From contig JAXMAF010000028.1 of assembly GCA_046350555.1 (NCBI GenBank), forward strand, positions 3,176-67,175: DNA of 64,000 nt, written 5' to 3'. The first letter of the stretch is position 1. Every line of letters begins with the position of its first letter. The position numbers and the translations under genes are program-made. Origin of the DNA: JAXMAF01 sp046350555 (lineage in GTDB: Bacteria; Planctomycetota; Phycisphaerae; Phycisphaerales; SM1A02). The notes beneath the pieces are model-generated. The model saw nothing but the letters and a program-made list of their open reading frames with translations, was not told the origin of the DNA and ran no database searches. Shown here piece by piece: positions 18,252-26,793 of this stretch.

Positions 18252-18271
18252 GATGATAATCCATTCTCATC
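18252..18271 (-). promoter_or_regulatory. Putative Zur operator, 9-2-9 palindrome
   Basis: The sequence GATGATAATCCATTCTCATC is an inverted repeat with arms matching at 8 of 9 positions around CC. It is the only AT-rich patch nearby, lies about 70 bases upstream of the znuA start, and resembles Fur/Zur boxes (TGATAAT with its inverse). Its position before an operon that ends in zur supports zinc-dependent autoregulation. Confidence 0.7.
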
Positions 18272-18311
18272 AACGGGTCCACGGGCAGGGGGCACCCCCT
18301 GTGCACCGAGC

Positions 18312-18869
18312 TCACGATGATGCGAGGAGCGCAGCCGCGCGCTCGGCGTTGCGCTCGACGCGCGGGTCGTCGGTGGCGAGTTCGAGGTCCGCGAGCGAGC
18401 GGTACACCGGCAGCCGCGCCGCGAGGAGCGTGCTCGCCTCGTCGGCGACCCCACCACCGGTGAGCGAGGGCCGGTCGCCGGGCTGGCGCGCGAGGCGCTT
18501 CGTCAGGACGTCGATCGAGGGAAGCAGCAGCAGCGTGACCACGCGTCCCGCGGCGCGAGCCTGGGCGATCGCCTCGCGAACGGCCGCGACGGTCGGCGCG
18601 CCGCCGCCCAGGGCGATCACGGCCGGCTCGAGGCCGCGATCTCGTGACAGGAGTTCATCGAGCGCGGCGCCCTCCGCGAGGCGCCACGCCGACTCGCCGT
18701 GCGCCTTCCAGATCTCCGACACCGTTCGTCCGTCGAAGCGGTCGCGCACACGGTCGTCGAGATCGATGAACGGCCGTCCCAGCCGCGCCGCAAGGGCGCG
18801 CCCGACGGAGGTCTTTCCCGCGGCGCGCGGTCCGAGCAGGAGGATCGTGGGCGGTGGCGCCGAGGTCAT
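18312..18869 (-). CDS. aroK: Shikimate kinase
   Basis: This 185-residue enzyme phosphorylates shikimate to shikimate 3-phosphate in aromatic amino-acid synthesis. Motifs: Walker A GPRAAGKTSVGRALA, substrate-binding FIDLDDRVRDRF with the family Asp residues, ESAWRLAEGAALDEL (the family has E-x-x-F-R-x-x-E), the glycine loop VIALGGGAPT, and the lid RQPGDRPSLTG. Trp replaces the usual Phe in the E-x-x-F-R motif. It lies in the same direction as rpmH, upstream on the right, with a terminator between them. Confidence 0.88.
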   Translation of the reverse strand: MTSAPPPTILLLGPRAAGKTSVGRALAARLGRPFIDLDDRVRDRFDGRTVSEIWKAHGESAWRLAEGAALDELLSRDRGLEPAVIALGGGAPTVAAVREAIAQARAAGRVVTLLLLPSIDVLTKRLARQPGDRPSLTGGGVADEASTLLAARLPVYRSLADLELATDDPRVERNAERAAALLASS

Positions 18870-18942
18870 TGGCTGGCGGGGTCGAGCCGAGCGGGTTCGG
18901 CCGAGGCGTGCGCTCGTTCACCCGCGCGGGTGGAGAAACGAA

Positions 18943-18974
18943 AACCCCCGCGCTGTCGTGCGAACGCGGGGGCT
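18943..18974 (-). terminator. Rho-independent terminator after rpmH
   Basis: On the minus strand a stem CCCCCGCG pairs with CGCGGGGG across a 12-base loop and is followed by TTTTCGTTTC. It lies 130 bases downstream of rpmH and before aroK, so it should end the rpmH transcript. Confidence 0.75.
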
Positions 18975-19105
18975 GGATTCGATTCGCGGCCCGGCTGGAT
19001 GGGCGGCCGACGAGGAGAAGAGGTTCGGTCCACCCGAGGCGTCGGGCGCGTCGGTCGTGCCCTTGGCGCCAAGGCGAGCGGGCGGCGCAGCCGCTGCACA
19101 GCGCC

Positions 19106-19240
19106 CTAGCGGACGTAGATCCGCCGACCGAGGCGCCGCTTGCTGTTGAGGATCTTCCGACCCTTGGTCGTGCTCATGCGGGCGCGGAATCCCACGCTGC
19201 GGATCTTCTTGATGCGGCTGACTCGGTGCGGATAGTGCAT
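19106..19240 (-). CDS. rpmH: 50S ribosomal protein bL34
   Basis: This 44-residue, strongly basic protein contains GFRARMSTTKGRKILNSKRR, the conserved core of L34. The N-terminus MHYPHRVSRIKKIR differs from the common MKRTFQPS form and matches the type I associate with planctomycetes. It is too short for many gene finders. No rnpA follows, unlike the usual rpmH-rnpA pair; aroK is the next minus-strand gene. Confidence 0.9.
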   Translation of the reverse strand: MHYPHRVSRIKKIRSVGFRARMSTTKGRKILNSKRRLGRRIYVR

Positions 19241-19722
19241 GGCTGGACCTGAGGTGGGCTGGACCGTCGGGCGGGTGCGGGGCGGAGAGTGTAGCACGCG
19301 CCGCAGGATGGCGGAAGGTGATGGATCGCGCGTCGCGGGGTGCGCCCCGGGATCGCGGCGGCCCCGATGGTTGGTCGCGAACAAGGGGTCCGGACCGCGG
19401 CCTGTTCGCGGTGGGATCCGGCGTCCGGCACCTCGATCGAATGCGCAGCCGCAGCCCCGGCCCCTCCGTCGCGAAGGGACCGTTTCCGCCCGCGATCCCC
19501 CGACCGACCCGCACCGCTGCGCTCCCGCAGGTCTTTCCCTTGAGTCCGAGGGTGCGGCGGGTGATACTCTCCGCGAGGCATTCGCCTCGGCCTTGGCGCG
19601 TCTTCGGGTGCCGGTTGCGTCCGACACCTCGAACACCCGCCCAGGAACGTTCGCTGCGGCGCTGCGCCGCGGCCATGGCTTCAACGACCTGGGACCCCGC
19701 GCTCGCTCGCGGGGAAGCACAC
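19241..19722. other. Divergent intergenic region between rpmH and rnc
   Basis: About 480 bases separate the divergent rpmH and rnc starts. Frames on both strands are open but Arg/Pro-rich and without similarity, as expected in high-GC non-coding DNA. It should hold both promoters, but I could not identify convincing boxes. An in-frame ATG at 19675 could extend rnc. Confidence 0.5.
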
Positions 19723-20460
19723 ATGGACGACAAGTTCGTCGACGAGGCCACGGCGGTCCTCGGCTACCGGTTTCACGATCCGGCGATCCTGCGGCTTGCG
19801 CTGATGCACGCGTCGGTGGCCGACACGCCGGTCGAGAGCAACGAGCGGCTCGAGTTCCTGGGAGATGCCGTCCTCGGACTGGTCGTCTGCGCGTCCCTGT
19901 ACGAGCAGTTTCCCGACCTCATGGAGGGCGAGCTCACCAAGATCAAGTCGGGCGTCGTGAGCCGCCGGACCTGCGCGGAGATCGCGACCGAACTCGGGCT
20001 TCCCGACTTGCTGAAGCTCGGCAAGGGGATGAATGGACGTTGGGACTTTCCCTCCTCGGTGGCGGCCGCGGTCTTCGAGACGATCGTCGGCGCCATCTAC
20101 GTCGACGGCGGGTTCGACCCGGCGCGCACCTTCGTGCTGCGGCACATGGGGCCGAAGATCGACCAGGCGGTCCGCCTCGGTCATCAGTACAACTTCAAGA
20201 GCGTGCTCCAGCAGACGCTCCAGCGGATCGGCCACCACCCGCCCCAGTACATCGTGCTCGACGAGAAGGGTCCCGACCACGCCAAGTGCTTCGAGGTCTG
20301 CGTCGAGAGCGGCGCTCGGCGCTTCGAGCCATGCTGGGGCCCGTCGAAGAAGCAGGCCGAACAGCAGGCCGCGCTCGCCGCGCTGCTGGAGTTGGGCGCC
20401 GCGGAGCTCGACATGAACGGCGACGTGCGGATGAGGAGGGAGGAGGCTCGGAACGCCTGA
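19723..20460 (+). CDS. rnc: Ribonuclease III
   Basis: This 245-residue dsRNA endonuclease matures rRNA and processes structured RNAs. The N-terminal nuclease domain has the signature NERLEFLGDAVLGLVV with the catalytic Glu and Asp, and the second acidic site FETIVGAIYVDGGF. The C-terminal dsRNA-binding domain runs NFKSVLQQTLQR to KKQAEQQAALAALLEL. GGGGAAG upstream supports MDDKFVDEA at 19723; the ATG at 19675 would add 16 residues. It stands alone, and a degenerate interspersed repeat begins right after its stop. Confidence 0.92.
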   Translation: MDDKFVDEATAVLGYRFHDPAILRLALMHASVADTPVESNERLEFLGDAVLGLVVCASLYEQFPDLMEGELTKIKSGVVSRRTCAEIATELGLPDLLKLGKGMNGRWDFPSSVAAAVFETIVGAIYVDGGFDPARTFVLRHMGPKIDQAVRLGHQYNFKSVLQQTLQRIGHHPPQYIVLDEKGPDHAKCFEVCVESGARRFEPCWGPSKKQAEQQAALAALLELGAAELDMNGDVRMRREEARNA

Positions 20461-20535
20461 CGCGGATTCCGGCGGACCTCCGTGCATTCGACCGCCGCGC
20501 TCGCTCGCCGATGCGCGCCGCGCGATGGATGCGCA
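20461..20535 (-). repeat. MITE-like interspersed repeat, degenerate copy 3
   Basis: Starts at the rnc stop with CGCGGATTCCGGCGGACCTC and has a family-like TGCATTCGACC; the core is worn. Only the left third is convincing. Confidence 0.45.
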
Positions 20536-20545
20536 TCGGCTGCGG

Positions 20546-21109
20546 TCAGTCTCCTCGGCCGCCGTCGGCCGGTGAACAGCCACCCCACGCCGCGATCAGC
20601 GCCGCGAGGTCGTTCGTTCCGACCACCCCGTCGTGGTCGAGGTCGGCGATCGTCTCATACGCGTCCCAGTTGACTCTCGCGCCCCACCCAACCCAATTCC
20701 GCCGTAGGGCGCCGCTGTGGGCAAGGGGTCGAACGCATGGAGGTCTGCTGGAATCCGTATCAGTCGTTCCCCAGGCGGCGAGGAGCATGCCAAGGTCGGT
20801 GGCGTCGATTGCGCCGTTCGCGTCGAGGTCGCCGAGGCAGGAGATCGTCAGCATCGCCGCGGTGGTCGTCGCCTCGCCACAGTCGTTCGTGATGCGGAGG
20901 GCGAAGGTGCCGGCGCTGCGAGCGCTCACGTCGAACAACGTCAACACCGGGGTTGTCGCGCCGGGGATCGTCGGACCATCGACGAGCTCGACGCCATCCT
21001 TCAGCCACTGAACGCTCGTCGGCGCGTCGTCGTCGAAGGAGAGCGCCGATGCGCCGAAGGTGACCGTCGCGCCGATTGCCGCCGTCTGCGAGCTCGGCGC
21101 GAAGGTCAC
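20546..21109 (-). CDS. Ig-like/dockerin protein C-terminal piece, dockerin split by a repeat insertion
   Basis: This 187-residue frame starts at a GTG and reads an Ig-like domain (ATVTFGASALSFDDD, VQWLKDGVELVDG, SAGTFALRITNDCGEATTTA) followed by a planctomycete dockerin. The two dockerin halves, DLDANGAIDATDLGMLLAAWG and IADLDHDGVVGTNDLAALIAAWG, are separated by 38 residues encoded by an interspersed repeat plus its 4-bp target duplication. The insertion keeps the frame. There is no signal peptide, so this looks like the tail of a larger secreted protein whose upstream part is missing or lies in another frame. It follows the thioredoxin-domain gene by about 36 bases. Confidence 0.65.
   Translation of the reverse strand: MTFAPSSQTAAIGATVTFGASALSFDDDAPTSVQWLKDGVELVDGPTIPGATTPVLTLFDVSARSAGTFALRITNDCGEATTTAAMLTISCLGDLDANGAIDATDLGMLLAAWGTTDTDSSRPPCVRPLAHSGALRRNWVGWGARVNWDAYETIADLDHDGVVGTNDLAALIAAWGGCSPADGGRGD
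20654..20763 (+). repeat. MITE-like interspersed repeat, copy 4, inserted in a dockerin coding sequence
   Basis: This 110-bp copy runs from CTCATACGCGTCCCAG to GCTGGAATCCGTATCAG. It is flanked by TCGT at 20650-20653 and TCGT at 20764-20767, a likely 4-bp target duplication. Removing 110+4 bases restores a continuous dockerin (AWGTIADLD). It is the best-defined copy and sets the element ends. Confidence 0.9.
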
Positions 21110-21145
21110 GACCGGCGCCGAGGCGACCGTGCGCCGGCCGCGCTG

Positions 21146-22156
21146 CTACTTCCCGGTTCTGAGCGACTCGACCAGCTTCGCCTGTTCGTCGGGCGAGAGC
21201 GCGCGGGCCGCGCCGCGCACCATCGACGCGAAGTGCTCGATCTCCTCCGGCTTCGCGGGGAATCCGGTGTTGGCGCCTCCGGGCATCGTGCTCGTGGCGA
21301 TCGCCGTGCCGTCGGCGTCGAGGATCGCGAACCACGGAATGCCCGAGGTCCCGGCCTTCGCGTTGTACTTCGCGAGGAGCTCCTTGCCGCCGGTCATGCG
21401 GTCGACGTCGATCTTGACGTCGATGAAGTCCTTGGCGACGAGGCCTCGAACCTCCGCGCCGCGCAGCCAGTCGTCGAGACGATGGCACCATGGGCACCAC
21501 GGCGCTCCGAAGTGAAGCAGCACGCGGCGGTTCGACGCCTTGGCGTCGCGCAGCGCGCCATCCATGACGTCCGCGGCCGCCAGCGGCGGCGCCTGGTGCT
21601 TCCTCAGGAAGGCGAGGACCTTCGCCGGATCGTGACCGGCGCTCACGCCGGCCGACTCGCCCTTCTCGTTCTTGACCTCGAGCGATTCCGTCTCCTGGTT
21701 CGCGACCGGCTTGCCGTTCTCGTCGAGGATCGTCAGGTAGGGGAAGCCCTTCGACTCGACCTCGGCGCCGAACGACCTGGCGAGATCGACGTTCTTGCCG
21801 GTCGGGTGGCCGGTGTCGACCATGACGACGTCGTACTCGTATTGCAAGGTCTTCGCGATCTCGCGGTCCGATGAACAGAGCGCGTGCAGCCGGATGCACC
21901 ACGGGCACCAGTTGCCGCCCCATTGCACCAGCACGCGCCGGTGCTCCGCCCTGGCCCTCGCGATCGCCGATTCGATCTGCGCCTTGGCGTCGGCGGATTC
22001 GTCGTAGACCTTCTTCGCGTCGGCCGCGGGCCTGGCCGCGGCACCCGCGGCATTCGCAGGCGCCTCGGCGCCGCCGGTTGGCGAAGGAGGATCGGCGGCC
22101 GCCGGCGCCGCGAGCGCCGCGGCGAGACCCAGAACGCAGGATCGGAGCAGTTGCAT
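21146..22156 (-). CDS. Secreted protein with two thioredoxin-like domains
   Basis: This 336-residue protein has a signal peptide (MQLLRSCVLGLAAALAAPAAA) and two thioredoxin folds, each with a CPWC active site: VLVQWGGNWCPWCIRLH near residue 75 and VLLHFGAPWCPWCHRLD near residue 220. Cis-Pro loops appear as KGFPYLTILDE and SGIPWFAILDA. It is probably a periplasmic disulfide oxidoreductase or thiol chaperone; two CPWC domains in one chain is uncommon, and no DsbD-like partner is nearby. It lies upstream of the Ig/dockerin piece on the same strand. Confidence 0.82.
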   Translation of the reverse strand: MQLLRSCVLGLAAALAAPAAADPPSPTGGAEAPANAAGAAARPAADAKKVYDESADAKAQIESAIARARAEHRRVLVQWGGNWCPWCIRLHALCSSDREIAKTLQYEYDVVMVDTGHPTGKNVDLARSFGAEVESKGFPYLTILDENGKPVANQETESLEVKNEKGESAGVSAGHDPAKVLAFLRKHQAPPLAAADVMDGALRDAKASNRRVLLHFGAPWCPWCHRLDDWLRGAEVRGLVAKDFIDVKIDVDRMTGGKELLAKYNAKAGTSGIPWFAILDADGTAIATSTMPGGANTGFPAKPEEIEHFASMVRGAARALSPDEQAKLVESLRTGK

Positions 22157-22660
22157 GGTGATTCAGGGTACCCGTCACGTCTTCCCGGCATCGCATCCGC
22201 GCACGCGCCACGGGGCGCGCCGCGCCGATGCACATCCCGGATGAGGCGCGGATGTTCGCCGGCGGGATGGCCGCACCTGCACTTGGGCGATGGTGGGCAC
22301 GCTGATACGCGTCCCAGTTGACTCTCGCGCCTCACCCCACCCAGTTCCGCCGTGAGACGCAACTGTGGGCAGGGGGTCGAACGCATGGAGGTCTGCTGGA
22401 ATCCGTAAGAACCATCCGTCGCGGCGGCGTCGCAGGAGGGGAACGCGGATTTTCATGGAATCCGCGAAAGGTCCGCGCGCCCGCACCGCACTGCTCCATG
22501 GGAAGTCTCGCGCTCCGCGAGACCGCCGCATCGGCGCCGTCGCCGGTTGCGGCGATGGTCCAATCCGCCGCCGTGCCCTTCCGAGGCCTTCGCCATGTGT
22601 CGCTTCACGTCACGACCCGATCCGCTCGAGCTCGATGCTTCCCACCCCAAACAGGTCGCC
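22157..22660. other. Divergent intergenic region with a repeat copy
   Basis: About 500 bases lie between the divergent thioredoxin-like and HAF-repeat genes. The centre is occupied by an interspersed repeat (22302-22409). The remaining sequence shows no gene or clear terminator. Confidence 0.5.
22302..22409 (+). repeat. MITE-like interspersed repeat, copy 5
   Basis: Well preserved: begins CTGATACGCGTCCCAGTTGA and ends GGTCTGCTGGAATCCGTAAG. Same orientation as copy 4 and close to it in sequence. Confidence 0.88.
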
Positions 22661-25600
22661 ATGATCCGCCTTGCGTCCGCGCCGATCCTGGCGTGCTGCA
22701 TCCTCGCCGTCGCGGCGCGAGCCGGGGGGTTGTACGTCGTCACCGACCTCGGCGCGCTGGCGCCCGATCACGCCAGCAACGCGTACTTCCTCAACGGCTC
22801 TGGCCAGGTGGTCGGCAGCTCCGTTGGGCCCGGCCAGACCGGACGGTCGTTCCTCTGGTCGCCCACGTCGCCCAACGGCACCGTGGGCTCGATGGTGGAT
22901 CTCGGCACTCTCGGGGGAGACAGCTCGGTCGCCTACGGGATCAACGATGCTGGCCAGGTCTGTGGCTACGCCGACGACGCCCGGGGTGGTCGCTTCGCGT
23001 ACGTGTGGAGTCCGTCGCGACCCAACGGTTCGACGGGCGCAATGACGAGCCTTGGGCTGTCGCTTCCGGCGAACATCGGCGCGAGGACGGGAATCAACTC
23101 GATGGGGCAGGTCGCGGGCGGTGCGGAAGGCGACTACCCGCCGCAGCCGTTCCTTTGGACGCCGACCACGCCCAATGGTGGCATGGGCGACGCCGTCTTT
23201 GTCGGCGCCACGTACGGATACGGCAACGGCATCAACGACACCGGTCAGTTCACCGGCTTCCTCGGCAGCGAGGCGTTCCGCTGGACGCCCACGAGGCCCA
23301 ATGGCGCCACCGGCACCCTGGAGTTCATCAGCTCCGACGCGGGCCGCGACTTCTCCACTTCGCGCAGCGGGATCGGGATCAACGCCGATGGCGTCGTGGT
23401 GGGCAGCTACCAGCCCGCGGCGCTGGGCGGGCAAAGCCACGCATTCATCTGGACCTCGGACGCCGCGATCGACCTGACGCCCGCGCTCACGACCCTGAGC
23501 GACGCCTGGGCCATCAACAACCTCGGACACACCGTCGGCCGCTTCGCCCTCAACCTCGACGGCAACAACTTCCACGCGTTCCTCTATGACGGCTCGCCGA
23601 CAGTGCTCGAACCGGGCCGCTTCCACGATCTCCAGACGATCGTCGACGATCCCGACCTCGACTGGCAGTTCATCGAGGCATCTGGCATCAACGACGTTGG
23701 CCAGATCGTGGGCTACGGAAAGCATCAGGGGCTCATCCGCGCATTCCTGTTGACGCCGGCGATCCCCAACATCACCGAAGGCGTGCTCGTCTGCGACGAC
23801 GGCATCGCCCTCGCCGGTTGCGCCGTGACGATCGAGTTCTGGGATTCCGCCGGCATCGTCAAGTCGGTGACCACGACCACCGACGGAAGCGGCTACTTCT
23901 CGGCGCTCCTGTCGTGCATCGCGTCCAACAACACCGGCGAGCATTTCGTCATCTCCACGCCCTGTTGCGCGCAGTCGTGGACGATCCCGTCGACGTGCTG
24001 CTGCGGCAACCTCGGCACGCTGACGTGCGCGTCCTGCTGCCCGTTCCTCGATACGTGCTGTCGTGAGAACGACGCCTGCCCCGATGGCGCCATCGTCGAG
24101 AACGAGATCTGCGGACTGGACGCGAACGGCGGCTGCAACTCGACGCCACCGAAGTTCCAGCAGATCGCCTGCAACGACACCATCTGCGGCGCGTTCTGGT
24201 ACGACGGCTCGACGCGCGACACCGACTGGTACGAGTTCACCCTCAGCGCGCCGCGCGCAATCGCATGGCTTGTCTGGGCCGATGTTCCCGTCGATGTGTT
24301 CGTGCTCTCGACCGAATGCCCGCCGGGAAGCATCCTCGCCACGGGCGGCGGAACGTGCCCGACGATTGCCGCGACGCCATGCCTGGCGCCGGGGACGTAC
24401 CGGCTCTTCGTGGCGCCGAGCTTCAGCGCGCCGCAGCTCGACTGCGACGACCTCTTCGGCGGGTCGAAGTACCTCGCCTACCTCGACTGCGTGCCGTGCG
24501 GCTCCGTCTGCGAACCGGGCTTCGGCAGTTGCTTCGCGGCGCATCCGTGGGGCGGCTGCGACGACGCCAACTGCTGCACGACGGTCTGCTTCGGTCTGCC
24601 GCAGTGCTGCACGATCGCGTGGGATCAGGCGTGCGTCGCCTTCGCATGGACCTTCGGCGAGTGCCAGTCGGGGTTCATGGGCTGCCCCGACGGCGGCGTG
24701 CCGACGGTCTGGGTGTGCGAAGGCGGTTGCCGCGATGGCTTCGCGACCAGCGACGGCCCTGAGCCGGCGAACAACGGCAACTGCCCATGCGCGAGCTGCA
24801 TCGACTTCGACGTGGCCCAGCCGGACAGTTGCTTCCAACACACCTTCGAGCGGTGCTGGCCGAGTTGTCCCGCCGGATGCGGGCCGTTCGCGTGCGGCGA
24901 GGTCGTCGGCGCATTCCTCGAGATCGGCCTGAAGCAGGTCTTCGGCAGTCCGTTCCCGATCGACGCCGCCGACACGCTGACGCTGCTCGACGGCGCCGAC
25001 GGCTATGCGATGTTCGACCTGACGGGTCCGGGCAGCATCGTGGGCGGCGGCGGGACGATCCTGCTCGACCTCGCCAACCTTCCACCCAATCCGGGCGTGA
25101 CCGACATGCTCGCGACACTGTGCGACGGCGAGCTGACGATCGAGCTCTCCGACGATGTCGCCGTCGACTACGCGTGGCTCACGGTGATCCACTGCCCGTG
25201 CAAGTTCCAGTACCGTCCGTTCCATGAAGGCGACGCCGACGACGGCTTCACGTCACCGACGGCGGCGCACCCCGATCCGAGTCTCGTGAACCACGTGAAC
25301 ACGCTCGGTGGCGTCGTCGATTCCACGTACGACACGATCCTCTGCAATCGATGGTTCCTGGAGTCCTTCGACAACCTGCCGTCGTGCACCGACGCCGCGA
25401 CGCTCATCGTGGGACTGAGGAAGCAGTGCCCGCCCGACTGCGGCCAATCCGACGACACGATCTCGCTCGAGCTGGTGCAGCAGTGCGGCAAGGTCTACGG
25501 CTGGTCGATGCCCTTCTCGCAGCTCGCGGCGTACATGTCGACGCCGACGATCGGTTGCACCGCGACGACCGTGCTGACGCTCGACCTGGCCAACCTTCCG

Positions 25601-25885
25601 CCCGACGCCAACAACGTGACCAACGTGGTCCGGCTTCTGCTCGATGGCCGGCTGGACATCCTGATCGAGGACGACACCGCGGTCGATTACATCTACCTCT
25701 ATCCGACCGTGTGCGACTGCTGCGACGGCGACGTCGACGGCGACGGCGAGATCGACGGCGCGGACCTTGGCCAGCTCCTGGCCAACTGGAACGGTTCGGG
25801 CATCGGCGATCTCAACGGCGATGGCGTCGTCAACGGCGCCGACCTGGGGCTCGTGCTGTCGGCGTGGGGACCCTGCGGCGGATGA
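22661..25885 (+). CDS. Large secreted HAF-repeat protein with Cys-rich region and dockerin-like C-terminus
   Basis: From MIRLASAPILACCILAVAARAGG (22661) this is a 1074-residue exported protein. Residues about 20-370 carry HAF-type repeats, with recurring GINDAGQVCGYAD, GINSMGQVAGG, GINDTGQFTGF and SGINDVGQIVGYG separated by phrases like FLWSPTSPNG, a beta-propeller-like repeat of unknown role. A Cys-rich section follows (STCCCGNLGTLTCASCCPF and several others), then two similar beta-sandwich-like modules (LLDLANLPPNPG... and LTLDLANLPPDAN...). The end is a GC-type dockerin: DVDGDGEIDGADLGQLLANW and DLNGDGVVNGADLGLVLSAW. It is probably a surface or extracellular protein; no catalytic site is evident. 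Confidence 0.82.
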   Translation: MIRLASAPILACCILAVAARAGGLYVVTDLGALAPDHASNAYFLNGSGQVVGSSVGPGQTGRSFLWSPTSPNGTVGSMVDLGTLGGDSSVAYGINDAGQVCGYADDARGGRFAYVWSPSRPNGSTGAMTSLGLSLPANIGARTGINSMGQVAGGAEGDYPPQPFLWTPTTPNGGMGDAVFVGATYGYGNGINDTGQFTGFLGSEAFRWTPTRPNGATGTLEFISSDAGRDFSTSRSGIGINADGVVVGSYQPAALGGQSHAFIWTSDAAIDLTPALTTLSDAWAINNLGHTVGRFALNLDGNNFHAFLYDGSPTVLEPGRFHDLQTIVDDPDLDWQFIEASGINDVGQIVGYGKHQGLIRAFLLTPAIPNITEGVLVCDDGIALAGCAVTIEFWDSAGIVKSVTTTTDGSGYFSALLSCIASNNTGEHFVISTPCCAQSWTIPSTCCCGNLGTLTCASCCPFLDTCCRENDACPDGAIVENEICGLDANGGCNSTPPKFQQIACNDTICGAFWYDGSTRDTDWYEFTLSAPRAIAWLVWADVPVDVFVLSTECPPGSILATGGGTCPTIAATPCLAPGTYRLFVAPSFSAPQLDCDDLFGGSKYLAYLDCVPCGSVCEPGFGSCFAAHPWGGCDDANCCTTVCFGLPQCCTIAWDQACVAFAWTFGECQSGFMGCPDGGVPTVWVCEGGCRDGFATSDGPEPANNGNCPCASCIDFDVAQPDSCFQHTFERCWPSCPAGCGPFACGEVVGAFLEIGLKQVFGSPFPIDAADTLTLLDGADGYAMFDLTGPGSIVGGGGTILLDLANLPPNPGVTDMLATLCDGELTIELSDDVAVDYAWLTVIHCPCKFQYRPFHEGDADDGFTSPTAAHPDPSLVNHVNTLGGVVDSTYDTILCNRWFLESFDNLPSCTDAATLIVGLRKQCPPDCGQSDDTISLELVQQCGKVYGWSMPFSQLAAYMSTPTIGCTATTVLTLDLANLPPDANNVTNVVRLLLDGRLDILIEDDTAVDYIYLYPTVCDCCDGDVDGDGEIDGADLGQLLANWNGSGIGDLNGDGVVNGADLGLVLSAWGPCGG

Positions 25886-25888
25886 GGC

Positions 25889-26026
25889 GCGGCGCGCGAG
25901 TCAACCCGCACGGGCTTCATACGGACTCCAGTCGACCTCCATGCGTTCAACCCCTTGCCCACAGCGGCGTCTCGCGGCGGCATTGGGTTGGGCGCGGCGC
26001 GCGAGTCGACGGGAACGCGCATCACA
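25889..26026 (-). repeat. MITE-like interspersed repeat, copy 6, with a partial second end
   Basis: A full inverted copy runs from about 25915 (CTTCATACGGACTCCAG) to GGGAACGCGCATCAC, touching the phoU stop codon. Just before it, 25889-25914 (GCGCGGCGCGCGAGTCAACC...) is a fragment of another copy's end, so two copies were once adjacent. Confidence 0.82.
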
Positions 26027-26678
26027 CCTTCGAATGCCGCACGATCTCTCCCTCGATGAGGAAGATCACGTCGCCGGCGATGTTGTTGGCGAGGTCGCCG
26101 ATGCGCTCGAACTTCTGCGCGGCCGAGAGGATGTCGATCACCGACTGCGTCGCCTCCGGGTTCCTCGGCATCTCGGTGCGGGCCCAGTGGAAGACCTCGC
26201 GCCGCAGGTCGTCGACCCGCTCGTCCGCGGCGCGCACCTGCCGGCAGAGCGCCGCGTCCTCGCTGCCCATGGCGGCCAAGGCGTCGGAGAGCATGTTCCT
26301 CGCCGCCTGGCCGATGTCCAGGAGCGCCTGCGGCAGCTCGACGGCGGGGAGGATGTTGATCGAGATGACCCGCTTGGCGATGCTGCGCGCCAGGTCGCCG
26401 ACGCGCTCGAGCTGTCCGTCGATCCGCATCACCGCGAGGACGAATCGAAGGTCGCCGGCCACCGGACTTCCCAGGGCGAGGATCCGCAGGCACTCCGACT
26501 CGATCCGCACCTCGAGCTCGTCGATCTCCTTGTCGCCGCCCTTGATCTGCCGCGCCAGCTCCACGTCGCCGTTGAGCAGCGCCTCGACGACGCCACGGAC
26601 GCGCTGCTCCACGATGGCGCCCATGTTGAGGATCTCGCGGCGGAGATTGAGGAGTTCTTTGTGGAGGTCGAGGGCCAA
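26022..26678 (-). CDS. phoU: Phosphate transport regulator PhoU
   Basis: This 218-residue helical protein has two tandem PhoU domains, with metal-binding E/DxxxD-type motifs seen in IDGQLERVGDLARSIAKR and AAQKFERIGDLANNIAGDV. It mediates the signal from the Pst transporter to PhoR and limits phosphate uptake. It is downstream of pstB on the same strand, the standard place. Its stop codon overlaps the edge of an interspersed repeat. Confidence 0.93.
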   Translation of the reverse strand: MALDLHKELLNLRREILNMGAIVEQRVRGVVEALLNGDVELARQIKGGDKEIDELEVRIESECLRILALGSPVAGDLRFVLAVMRIDGQLERVGDLARSIAKRVISINILPAVELPQALLDIGQAARNMLSDALAAMGSEDAALCRQVRAADERVDDLRREVFHWARTEMPRNPEATQSVIDILSAAQKFERIGDLANNIAGDVIFLIEGEIVRHSKV

Positions 26679-26716
26679 GTGGGGCTCCGGGGGGAGGGGG
26701 GGGCGGCGGGGGAGTA

Positions 26717-26780
26717 TTGGTTGCTGGTTGCTGGTTATTAGTTACTGGTTACTGGTTACTGGTTACTGGTTATTGGTTGC
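26717..26780. repeat. Heptamer tandem repeat between phoU and pstB
   Basis: About nine imperfect units of GGTTACT (variants GGTTGCT, GGTTATT, AGTTACT). The tract fills most of the phoU-pstB gap. Being a multiple-unit heptamer it could vary in length, but here it lies outside coding sequence. Confidence 0.9.
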
Positions 26781-26793
26781 GGGTTTGCGGCCA

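Noticed and set aside
19241..19722. Origin of replication near rpmH
   Set aside because: No dnaA gene, DnaA-box cluster or AT-rich unwinding region is seen.
22610..25225. Long minus-strand frame opposite the HAF-repeat gene, and similar shadows at 30426 and 47292
   Set aside because: Their translations lack leaders, motifs and normal composition, while the opposite strand encodes recognisable domains.
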